From the NCBI GenBank assembly GCA_016295545.1, contig JAEDLA010000111.1, forward strand, positions 1 through 5,587: DNA of 5,587 bases, in the 5' to 3' direction. The stretch comes from Oscillospiraceae bacterium (GTDB taxonomy: Bacteria > Bacillota > Clostridia > Oscillospirales > Ruminococcaceae). The position numbers were made by a program, and so were the translations under genes. The first letter of the stretch is position 1, and every line of letters begins with the position of its first letter. The notes under the pieces were generated by a model. The model saw nothing but the letters and a program-made list of their open reading frames with translations, searched no databases and had not been told where the DNA came from. Shown piece by piece: positions 1 through 5,291 of this stretch.

Positions 1-16
1 ACTTCCCTCGGCTTGA

Positions 17-57
17 CCGACGAAGTAATTATCGATATTTAATTACCGAATTAATAA
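17..57 (+). repeat. Intergenic repeat, copy 1 (41 nt)
   Basis: This copy matches 5229-5269 in the same orientation at 37 of 41 positions without gaps. It has CCGAC, four variable bases, an identical 19-bp core (TAATTATCGATATTTAATT, 26-44), one variable base, CCGAA, then a matching TAATAA after one more mismatch. The core contains the 8-bp palindrome TATCGATA. In this copy only, TTAATT (39-44) and AATTAA (49-54) form a perfect inverted repeat around ACCG. A 7-bp inverted pair, GACGAAG (19-25) and CTTCGTC (101-107), may mark a longer element. It lies in the leader of the small plus-strand gene. The function is unknown; a regulator site or a small dispersed repeat are both possible. Confidence 0.75.
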
Positions 58-181
58 GAATAATACTTCTCATTAATATTATTATAAACTTATTTTCCGG
101 CTTCGTCAATAGGAAAATCAAAATTTTTGCAAGAAAATCTTAACAGGGCATAAGTCAGAGTATATGGAGAATAATATTTCT

Positions 182-188
182 GAGGTGA
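182..188 (+). promoter_or_regulatory. Ribosome binding site fixing a GTG start
   Basis: GAGGTGA is a perfect 7-nt complement of the 16S rRNA 3' end. It lies 6 nt before the GTG at 195. The next in-frame ATG (210) has no comparable site, so GTG is the preferred start. No convincing SigA promoter was found in 1-181: TTGCAA (127-132) with CATAAG (149-154) at 16 nt is a weak candidate. Confidence 0.75.
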
Positions 189-194
189 GAAGAA

Positions 195-464
195 GTGGCT
201 AAAAAAGGTATGAAAAGACAGAATGTGACACACACTCAGCCGAGAAATAATGCGGCGGCTGTTCCGGAGATACAGGGAAAGGCGAAGCATGGAAATGTTC
301 AGTCAAATCCCATAATTGCCGGAACATCTGCTCCTGCACTGAAGGTTTACCACTCAGTTCCGCATAAGAGGGAGAAACCGATTCCAGAGATGTATCCGGC
401 AATTGACAATGACCTTGCAAGGGACAATCTTGAAAATGATCTGACAGCGGCTGATATGCAGTAG
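195..464 (+). CDS. Small hydrophilic protein of unknown function (89 aa)
   Basis: I do not recognise this family. The case for a real gene is a strong ribosome binding site 6 nt before a GTG codon, a full-length frame ending in TAG, and a hairpin just after the stop. The product has no signal peptide, membrane segment or cysteine. Residues 1-32 are basic (Lys, Arg, His). Residues 22-68 are rich in Pro, Gly and Ser, with several VPxI/PxIxG/IPxxYP-like spots. Residues 69-87 form an acidic tail with repeated Asp-Asn and Glu-Asn-Asp pairs. This composition suggests a largely disordered, possibly nucleic-acid- or protein-binding polypeptide. It stands alone on the plus strand, convergent with the decarboxylase operon. 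An antisense minus-strand frame over 199-489 has no ribosome binding site and was judged a shadow. That the frame is coding is fairly likely; its role is unknown. Confidence 0.7.
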   Translation: MAKKGMKRQNVTHTQPRNNAAAVPEIQGKAKHGNVQSNPIIAGTSAPALKVYHSVPHKREKPIPEMYPAIDNDLARDNLENDLTAADMQ

Positions 465-466
465 CG

Positions 467-516
467 AATAATAAAGGCTCAGTCTCCATGATAAGAAACT
501 GAGCCTTGAAATTATT
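467..516. terminator. Terminator between convergent genes, probably bidirectional
   Basis: AAGGCTCAGT (474-483) pairs perfectly with ACTGAGCCTT (498-507) across a 14-nt loop. The flanking AATAAT (467-472) and ATTATT (511-516) can extend the stem through a small asymmetric interruption. On the minus strand the stem is followed by TTTATTATT, a fair U-tract just past the stop of the beta-subunit gene. On the plus strand the trailing run is poorer in T. The site therefore suits the end of the decarboxylase operon best, and may serve the small plus-strand gene as well. Confidence 0.8.
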
Positions 517-518
517 AA

Positions 519-1745
519 TTAACCGAATACTGCAAGGAGGAATCCGGCAGCAAGTGCTGAACCGATAACTCCGGCAACATTTGGTCCCATAGCGTGCATG
601 AGGAGAAAGTTGGTAGGATTTGCCTTCTGACCTTCGACCTGAGAAACTCTTGCAGCCATAGGTACTGCGGAAACACCGGCAGAACCGATAAGAGGATTGA
701 TTTTTCCGCCTGAAAGCTTATACATAAGCTTGCCCACAAGAAGTCCGCCGACAGTTGAGAAGCCGAATGCAATAACACCGAGAATTACGATAAAGAGAGT
801 TCTCAATGTAAGGAAGTTAGCGGCAACAGTCGTAGCACCAACGGAAATTCCGAGGAAAACAGTAACAATGTTCATAAGAGCATTCTGAACTGTGTCGGAA
901 AGTCTTGCAGTAACACCGCATTCCTTCCAGAGATTGCCAAGCATGAGACAGCCGATAAGGGGAGCTGTGGAGGGGAGAAGCAGAATTACGAAAAGTGTAA
1001 CGATAATGGGGAAAAGTATCTTTTCCTTTTTGGACACCTCACGGCTCATTTCCATTTTTACCTCACGTTCCTTTTTGGTGGTGAGCAGCTTCATAAGAGG
1101 AGGCTGGATAGCAGGAATAAGAGCCATATAGGAGTAAGCAGCAATAGCGATTGGTCCGAGAAGATTCGGAGCAAGCTTACCAGTAAGGTAAATAGCTGTA
1201 GGACCGTCAGCACCGCCGATGATACCGATAGATGCAGCCTCAGGACCGGAGAAGCCGAGCATTACAGCTCCGAAGAATGCGAGAAATACACCGAGCTGTG
1301 CAGCTGCGCCAAGAAGAAGACTTTTGGGATTTGCAAGCAGAGGACCAAAGTCTGTCATAGCGCCGACACCAAGAAAGATAAGTGATGGATAAAGTCCTGT
1401 TTTAACACCGATATAAAGAATATCAAGGAATCCGCCGTTTGACATTATGTGCCCGTAGCTGTGATAGAATTCGCTGTTCTTATCAAGGAAAGCGTCCCAT
1501 AGCTCAGGGTGATAGAGGGCATTTGCGGAGCTTACATCGTCAATGTAAAAGTTGGAAACGTTGACGAGAAGCATACCAAAGGCAATTCCCACAAGGAGAA
1601 GCGGCTCGAACTTTTTTTTGATTCCAAGCCACAGCAGGAAACAGGAAATGCATATCATGAAAAGGTTTTTATAGCCGCCGTCGTGAAAAAAGCCTATAAA
1701 GCCCGATTCGTTCGCCAGTTTTTGAAGGGTTTCAAGAATATCCAT
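519..1745 (-). CDS. oadB: Oxaloacetate decarboxylase beta subunit, carboxybiotin-decarboxylating Na+ pump
   Basis: This membrane subunit decarboxylates carboxybiotin on the carrier protein and couples that to Na+ export. The 408 residues are mostly hydrophobic helices. Family signatures include LGVGAMTDFGPLLANP (125-140), GIIGGADGPTAIYL (174-187) and NPLIGSAGVSAVPMAAR (350-366). Residues important in Klebsiella OadB are all present at a constant offset of 23: Asp180, Tyr206, Asn350, Gly354, Ser359 and Arg366 (for D203, Y229, N373, G377, S382, R389). A charged cytoplasmic-type loop lies at about 223-243. The segment at about 63-105, rich in Tyr, Asp and Ser, is a region of variable length in the family. 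The ATG start has AGGAGG 7 nt upstream, and that site overlaps the stop of the biotin carrier gene 12 nt away. It is the last gene of the operon. The family also serves glutaconyl-CoA and methylmalonyl-CoA decarboxylases; the alpha subunit here points to oxaloacetate. Confidence 0.96.
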   Translation of the reverse strand: MDILETLQKLANESGFIGFFHDGGYKNLFMICISCFLLWLGIKKKFEPLLLVGIAFGMLLVNVSNFYIDDVSSANALYHPELWDAFLDKNSEFYHSYGHIMSNGGFLDILYIGVKTGLYPSLIFLGVGAMTDFGPLLANPKSLLLGAAAQLGVFLAFFGAVMLGFSGPEAASIGIIGGADGPTAIYLTGKLAPNLLGPIAIAAYSYMALIPAIQPPLMKLLTTKKEREVKMEMSREVSKKEKILFPIIVTLFVILLLPSTAPLIGCLMLGNLWKECGVTARLSDTVQNALMNIVTVFLGISVGATTVAANFLTLRTLFIVILGVIAFGFSTVGGLLVGKLMYKLSGGKINPLIGSAGVSAVPMAARVSQVEGQKANPTNFLLMHAMGPNVAGVIGSALAAGFLLAVFG

Positions 1746-1757
1746 TAAAAGCCCTCC

Positions 1758-2159
1758 TTATGCTATAACAACAAGGGGAGAACCTGTTTCAACAACAGCG
1801 CCCTTGGATGTAACGACCTGAACGACAGTGCCGTCTTTTGGTGCAGGGATCTCGGTTTCCATTTTCATGGCTTCAAGGATAGCAAGTATCTGACCAGCCT
1901 TTACGCTGTCGCCTTCCTTGACATCAACACGGATTATGTTGCCGGGCATAGGAGCAGTTACAGCTTCTCCGTCTTTAATGCTAACAGGAGCAGCTGCCGG
2001 TGCAGCAGGAGCGGCAGCCACAGCAGCAGGTGCAGCAGCAGGAGCAGCCGCAGCCGCCGGTGCAGGTGCACAGGCTTCATACTCGTCAAGGAGGACTGCC
2101 TTGCCGGCTTCTACCTCAACCTCGTAGGTCTTTCCGTTTAAAGTAATTTTATATTTCAT
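1758..2159 (-). CDS. Biotin carboxyl carrier protein of the decarboxylase (133 aa)
   Basis: This is the mobile biotin carrier that shuttles the carboxyl group from the alpha to the beta subunit. Residues 1-28 form a short N-terminal strand-rich segment typical of decarboxylase carriers. Residues 31-58 are an almost pure Ala/Pro flexible linker. Residues 65-133 are the biotinyl/lipoyl-like domain, with the biotinylation motif EAMKMET (96-102) and the modified Lys99, 34 residues from the C-terminus as is usual. A TAPMPG motif (68-73) marks the domain start. The start codon follows AAGGAGGTT, which lies inside the end of the preceding gene. Only one base separates the two genes, suggesting coupled translation. 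In Klebsiella this domain is fused to the alpha subunit; here it is free-standing, as in many Clostridia. The GC-rich linker region produces an Ala-rich plus-strand shadow frame that is not a gene. Confidence 0.96.
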   Translation of the reverse strand: MKYKITLNGKTYEVEVEAGKAVLLDEYEACAPAPAAAAAPAAAPAAVAAAPAAPAAAPVSIKDGEAVTAPMPGNIIRVDVKEGDSVKAGQILAILEAMKMETEIPAPKDGTVVQVVTSKGAVVETGSPLVVIA

Positions 2160-2160
2160 T

Positions 2161-2544
2161 TTACTTAACCTCCTTAATTGATATGAAATGCAGCTCGTTC
2201 AGCGGCTTCTGCATTTTATAGGCAACGATCGCCATGATCATAGCAGCTTCCTTGTCCGGTACATCGTACAGCTTGACATGACCTGCTGAACCGGGAGCAA
2301 GGGGAGCTTCAGGCTTCTTTTCAGTTTCCTGAGCTTTAGCCTGTTCTTTGGCGGCAGCAGCCTTTTCAGCATCCTCAGCAGCTTTTTTCTTAGCGGCAGA
2401 GGACTTGAAAATTGCAGCCATGATATAGAGGACTGTCATGAGCAGTATCAGTCCGCAGAATACAACAGCGTAGCCGAAAACTGCCGTAACAGCTGCATCG
2501 CCGAAGCCAAAGTCAGCAGCTGCCGTTAAAATTGAATTGTTCAT
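2161..2544 (-). CDS. oadG: Oxaloacetate decarboxylase gamma (OadG-type) membrane subunit (127 aa)
   Basis: This small anchor subunit is thought to assemble the complex by linking the soluble alpha subunit to the membrane beta subunit. It has one membrane helix at about 19-46. A Lys/Ala/Glu-rich, probably helical linker (47-80) and a short Pro/Gly stretch follow. The conserved C-terminal domain (about 89-127) carries [14 protein letters not shown] and ends in [13 protein letters not shown], as in gamma/delta subunits of Na+-pumping decarboxylases. AGGAGG lies 10 nt before the ATG and overlaps the alpha-subunit stop (TAAGGAGG), so translation is probably coupled. Gamma subunits are poorly conserved, so the assignment rests on the architecture, the C-terminal motif and the position between alpha and the biotin carrier. 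The name could equally be delta subunit in methylmalonyl-CoA-type nomenclature. Confidence 0.88.
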   Translation of the reverse strand: MNNSILTAAADFGFGDAAVTAVFGYAVVFCGLILLMTVLYIMAAIFKSSAAKKKAAEDAEKAAAAKEQAKAQETEKKPEAPLAPGSAGHVKLYDVPDKEAAMIMAIVAYKMQKPLNELHFISIKEVK

Positions 2545-2559
2545 AATGGGGCAGCCTCC

Positions 2560-3960
2560 TTACATTTCCTCAATAGTGTAAACAGCTTCGTTTTCTTCCT
2601 GTTCCTTACGCTTTTTAAGGAATTTCAAAGTCTGGTCGGGATAGCAGATATAGCTCATTAAGTCTTCTTCTGAGCGTGCAAGGTCACCCAGCGCCTTTTT
2701 AGCGTCAGCAAATTCCTCACCAGTGCGCTTCTGGTCCTCAATACGGCAGTCAACAGGCTTTCCGCCCTCGCCGAGAACCTTTTCGATAAGCTCCTGACTT
2801 ACAGGTGCCGGAGCAATACCGTATTCGCCCTTAATGTAGTTCTTGACCTCTTTTGAGATGCTCTTGTAGCGTTCGCCTACAAGTACATTGGTAACAGCCT
2901 GATTTCCGACCATCTGTGAAAGGGGAGTAACAAGAGGCGGATAGCCGAGATCCTTTCTTACGTTTGGAATCTCCTCAAGGGCAGCCTCGAATTTGTCCAT
3001 AGCCTTCATGTCTGTGAGGTTGGCAATCATATTTGAGAGCATACCGCCGGGAACCTTATATACGAGAGCCTGAGCGTCAGTAGCAAGGCTCTTGGGATTA
3101 ATCTGACCGTTGTCAATATATTTCTGCTTCACCGGCTTGAAGAAGTCGTTGACCTTATTGATAAGCTCCTCGTTAAGACCAGTTTCAATGCCGTACTGCT
3201 GGAGAGCGTAGAACATTGTTTCGGTAGCAGGCTGAGAAGTACCGCCTGAGAAGCATGAAGCAGCAGTATCAATAACATCGATACCGGATTCAATAGCTTT
3301 GGTAAGCGTCATGTAAGCCATGCCTGTTGTGCTGTGAGTGTGGAGGATAAGGGGCATATCACCAACAGCGTCCTTGATTCCCTTGATAAGCTTTTCAGCT
3401 TCATAGGGAGTCATAGTGCCTGCCATATCCTTCAGGCAGATAGTCTGGAAGCCCATTCTTTTCAGTTCACGGCACATTTCGATATATTTGTCAACTGTAT
3501 GAACAGGGCTCTGAGTGTATGAAATACAGCCGGAAGCAACAGTTTTTTCGTTGGCATATTTCATAGTAGCTTCAAGAGCAGTCTGAATATTTCTGAAATC
3601 ATTAAGGGCATCAAAGATACGGATAACATCGATACCATTTTTTATGGAAAGCTCAATGAACTTCTCCACAACATCATCATGGTAGTGCTTGTATCCCAGG
3701 AGATTCTGACCTCTCAGGAGCATCTGAAGCTTGTTGTTGGGAAGATTTTTTCTGAGCTTTCTGAGACGTTCCCAGGGATCTTCGTTAAGGTAGCGCAGGC
3801 AGGAGTCAAAGGTTGCGCCGCCCCAGCATTCAATGGAATAATATCCTGCCTTATCCATAACAGGCAGAATCTCCTCATAGTCGGAGTAGGGGAGACGAGT
3901 AGCCATAAGCGACTGGTTAGCGTCTCGCAGAACGGTTTCGGTAAATTGAACTTTTTTCAT
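2560..3960 (-). CDS. oadA: Oxaloacetate decarboxylase alpha subunit, carboxyltransferase (PycB/OadA type)
   Basis: It transfers the carboxyl group of oxaloacetate to biotin, releasing pyruvate, in the cytoplasm at the membrane complex. Residues 3 to about 270 form the HMGL-like TIM barrel, and about 290-440 the conserved PYC/OADA domain. Visible active-site features are ETVLRDANQS (8-17, metal-ligand Asp13), RGQN (83-86), RIFDALND (114-121), CLKDMAG (175-181, with Lys177 as the expected metal-binding lysine) and HTHSTTG (207-213, metal ligands His207 and His209). YKVPGGMLSNM (301-311) is typical of the second domain. At 466 residues it lacks the biotin domain of fused OadA; a separate carrier is encoded two genes downstream. 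AAGGAGG lies 7 nt before the ATG. It is the first gene of the operon, served by the promoter at 4010-4038. The same subunit type occurs in split pyruvate carboxylase, but no biotin carboxylase gene is present, whereas the pump subunits are. Confidence 0.96.
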   Translation of the reverse strand: MKKVQFTETVLRDANQSLMATRLPYSDYEEILPVMDKAGYYSIECWGGATFDSCLRYLNEDPWERLRKLRKNLPNNKLQMLLRGQNLLGYKHYHDDVVEKFIELSIKNGIDVIRIFDALNDFRNIQTALEATMKYANEKTVASGCISYTQSPVHTVDKYIEMCRELKRMGFQTICLKDMAGTMTPYEAEKLIKGIKDAVGDMPLILHTHSTTGMAYMTLTKAIESGIDVIDTAASCFSGGTSQPATETMFYALQQYGIETGLNEELINKVNDFFKPVKQKYIDNGQINPKSLATDAQALVYKVPGGMLSNMIANLTDMKAMDKFEAALEEIPNVRKDLGYPPLVTPLSQMVGNQAVTNVLVGERYKSISKEVKNYIKGEYGIAPAPVSQELIEKVLGEGGKPVDCRIEDQKRTGEEFADAKKALGDLARSEEDLMSYICYPDQTLKFLKKRKEQEENEAVYTIEEM

Positions 3961-4009
3961 GAGTGAACCTCCTTAATGGTTAGCTGCAAAGTCACAGCAA
4001 ATCACAATT

Positions 4010-4038
4010 ATTATAGCATACAAAAATAAAAATTTCCA
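4010..4038 (-). promoter_or_regulatory. Promoter of the decarboxylase operon (SigA-type, extended -10)
   Basis: On the minus strand, TGGAAA (4038-4033) lies 17 nt before TATAAT (4015-4010). TGC immediately before TATAAT makes an extended -10 (TGNTATAAT). The -35 matches the consensus at four of six positions. The predicted start near 4003 gives a leader of about 43 nt before the alpha-subunit ATG. No terminator or riboswitch fold is apparent in that leader. Confidence 0.8.
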
Positions 4039-4045
4039 CTGTTTT

Positions 4046-4060
4046 TCTGAAATTTTCAGA
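4046..4060. promoter_or_regulatory. Perfect 15-bp palindrome upstream of the operon promoter
   Basis: TCTGAAA and TTTCAGA flank a single central T at 4053. The edge lies 7 bp upstream of the -35 hexamer, with the centre near -50 from the predicted start. This is a position typical of activator sites and also used by repressors. As an RNA hairpin it would be poor because there is almost no loop, which favours a DNA-binding site. The regulator is unknown. The half-site is AT-rich and similar strings occur elsewhere in the window, so chance cannot be excluded. Confidence 0.4.
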
Positions 4061-4090
4061 TATAAAAGCTGAACTGCCGAAAAAATTCAG
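4061..4090 (-). terminator. Weak candidate terminator of the dehydrogenase gene
   Basis: On the minus strand, CTGAA (4090-4086) and TTCAG (4073-4069) form a 5-bp stem with a 12-nt loop, followed by CTTTTATA. A second possible fold pairs CGGAGAAAAA (4146-4137) with TTTTTCTCCG (4112-4103), overlapping the end of the coding region. Neither is canonical. Some read-through from the dehydrogenase into the decarboxylase operon is possible. Confidence 0.3.
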
Positions 4091-4112
4091 AATAATAAGG
4101 CACGGAGAAAAA

Positions 4113-5117
4113 TTAATCCGACACAGTCCAGAGATTTTTTTCTCCGTTCATGTCGCAGGCAGCGCCTTTAAGAGAATCACGCACCATAGTTTCCACAGCC
4201 TGACTTGTATAGAAAGCCATGTGATGTGTGATTATTACATTGGGAAAGCTGCTGAGCAGATACATACTGCTGTTTCTGAGGACATCTCCACGTCTGTCGA
4301 AGTAGAAAAGCTCTGATTCGTCCTCCACAACATCAAGACCGGCAGCGCCGATTTTACCGGAGCTTAGTCCGTCGGCAAGAGCATTGCTGTCGATAAGAGA
4401 ACCACGAGAGGTATTTATGATAACAACGCCGTCTTTCATGGAGCTTATTGCAGCTGAATCAATCATATATCTTGTCTGCTCAGTTGCAGGAGCGTGCAGG
4501 GATATAATATCTGCTTCACGGTAAAGCTGCTCCAGAGGGACATATTCTGCAAATTCAGCAGCCCTTTTATTGGGGTGAGGAGAGCTTGCAAGGATACGGC
4601 AGCCGAATCCGCTGAGCATTTCCGCAAGTCTTGTTCCGATTCTGCCTGTACCGATGATACCGACTGTCATATCGGAAAGCTCACGGCCAAGAAGATTCTT
4701 TAATGTATAGTCCTGACCGGTGAAGCGAATGGAAATTGATTTCATTTTTCTGATGCACATAAGCATCAGCATGATTGTATATTCTGCAACACCGTCCGGA
4801 CCGTAGGGCGTATTTGCAACCTTAAAGCCCAGCTCCTTTGCAGCAGTCATGTCGATATGGTCGTATCCGATAGTACGTGTAACGACATATTCAGCGCCGA
4901 GACTGCGGAATTTTTCAAGCAGGTGACGGTTAAGGGGAGTAGTAATAATGTTGATATAGCGGCAGCCTTCAGCAAGATAAGCATTTTCAGCAGTAGGAGG
5001 TTCCGGTGTTGAAACGAGTTCAAGACCGTATTCTCCGGCATATTTTTCAAAAAAGGGCTTTTCATCAAAATCCCTGAGGCTGAAAACCATCATTTTATTA
5101 TTATTGATCTTTATCAC
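4113..5117 (-). CDS. ldhA: D-lactate dehydrogenase / VanH-like D-2-hydroxyacid dehydrogenase
   Basis: It is predicted to reduce pyruvate to D-lactate with a nicotinamide cofactor in the cytoplasm. The fold has a split catalytic domain around a Rossmann domain (about 105-300) with GTGRIG (156-161). Catalytic residues are Arg238 (NTSRGS), Asp262, Glu267 and His299 (in ITHHMAFYT). They match Lactobacillus D-LDH R235, D259, E264 and H296 at a constant offset of 3. The region LFYFDRRGDVLRN (270-282) and the AFYT segment resemble VanH and D-LDH rather than phosphoglycerate dehydrogenase. The usual NAD-selecting Asp after the second Rossmann strand is Ser178. The long frame begins with GTG at 5117 (334 aa), but its ribosome binding site overlaps that codon. 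ATG at 5093 (326 aa) also fits family N-termini. No vanA- or vanX-like gene is present, so a resistance role is not supported. It has its own promoter. Confidence 0.9.
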   Translation of the reverse strand: MIKINNNKMMVFSLRDFDEKPFFEKYAGEYGLELVSTPEPPTAENAYLAEGCRYINIITTPLNRHLLEKFRSLGAEYVVTRTIGYDHIDMTAAKELGFKVANTPYGPDGVAEYTIMLMLMCIRKMKSISIRFTGQDYTLKNLLGRELSDMTVGIIGTGRIGTRLAEMLSGFGCRILASSPHPNKRAAEFAEYVPLEQLYREADIISLHAPATEQTRYMIDSAAISSMKDGVVIINTSRGSLIDSNALADGLSSGKIGAAGLDVVEDESELFYFDRRGDVLRNSSMYLLSSFPNVIITHHMAFYTSQAVETMVRDSLKGAACDMNGEKNLWTVSD

Positions 5118-5124
5118 TTCCTTT
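5113..5124 (-). promoter_or_regulatory. Ribosome binding site overlapping the GTG start of the dehydrogenase
   Basis: AAAGGAAGTGAT matches the full anti-Shine-Dalgarno complement (AAAGGAGGTGAT) at 11 of 12 positions. It contains the GTG start codon at 5117-5115. If GTG is used, the spacing from AAGG is only about 2 nt. If ATG 5093 is used, the spacing is over 20 nt. Neither is optimal, so the start is uncertain. Confidence 0.5.
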
Positions 5125-5137
5125 GACGCAATATAAA

Positions 5138-5166
5138 ATTATACCACAATATTTCTGAAATGTCAA
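5138..5166 (-). promoter_or_regulatory. Perfect-consensus promoter of the dehydrogenase gene
   Basis: On the minus strand, TTGACA (5166-5161) is exactly 17 nt before TATAAT (5143-5138). TGG precedes the -10, giving an extended -10 as well. The predicted start near 5131 leaves a leader of only about 14 nt before GTG 5117. Such a strong core promoter suggests high expression or control by a repressor. Confidence 0.92.
5151..5161. promoter_or_regulatory. Palindrome inside the dehydrogenase promoter spacer
   Basis: ATTTC and GAAAT flank a central T at 5156, an 11-bp palindrome between the -35 and -10 hexamers. A protein bound here would block RNA polymerase. TTTCTGAAAT (5152-5161) also occurs at 4044-4053, in the palindrome upstream of the decarboxylase promoter. 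It occurs again inside the alpha-subunit gene (3590-3599), so the match may be chance. Confidence 0.35.
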
Positions 5167-5228
5167 TTACTGCAAAAAGGAAAATGAAATATGAACTTTC
5201 TGTTAATTTTGGCCGAATGTATGCATTT

Positions 5229-5269
5229 CCGACAAAATAATTATCGATATTTAATTTCCGAAGTAATAA
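5229..5269 (+). repeat. Intergenic repeat, copy 2 (41 nt)
   Basis: This copy matches 17-57 at 37 of 41 positions, with an identical 19-bp core at 5238-5256. It sits between the stop of the zinc-ribbon gene and the dehydrogenase promoter. TTCCGACA (5227-5234) and TGTCGAA (5284-5290) form an imperfect inverted pair, which could define a longer unit of about 65 nt. An extra GGCCGAA lies just upstream (5211-5217). No ORF covers it. Confidence 0.75.
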
Positions 5270-5291
5270 TAAAGAATAGAGACTGTCGAAG

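Noticed and set aside
59..83. AATAATA/TATTATT hairpin as a terminator
   Set aside because: The 7-bp stem is pure A-T with an 11-nt loop and no U-tract; it is expected by chance in such AT-rich DNA.
199..489. Minus-strand ORF of 96 codons opposite the small plus-strand gene
   Set aside because: It begins inside the terminator hairpin, has no ribosome binding site and would read across a gene with a clear start signal.
1918..2127. Ala-rich plus-strand ORF of 69 codons
   Set aside because: It is the antisense of the Ala/Pro linker of the biotin carrier gene; low-complexity GC-rich codons keep the opposite frame open. No ribosome binding site.
2560..3960. Pyruvate carboxylase subunit B rather than decarboxylase alpha
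   Set aside because: The subunit type fits both, but the co-transcribed beta and gamma membrane subunits belong to the Na+-pumping decarboxylase and no biotin carboxylase gene is present.
3679..3966. Plus-strand ORF of 95 codons inside the alpha-subunit gene
   Set aside because: It is antisense to highly conserved carboxyltransferase sequence and has no initiation signal.
3961..4009. Riboswitch or attenuator in the decarboxylase operon leader
   Set aside because: The predicted leader is only about 43 nt and shows no stable stem with a U-tract.
4113..5117. Part of a vancomycin-resistance (vanHAX) cluster
   Set aside because: Only the VanH-like dehydrogenase is present; neighbours are a Na+ pump and a zinc-ribbon protein, with no D-Ala-D-Lac ligase or dipeptidase.
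5118..5170. Rex redox-repressor site in the dehydrogenase promoter
   Set aside because: I looked for TTGTNAANNNNTTNACAA-type sequences; TTGTGG near 5150 has no matching second half-site.
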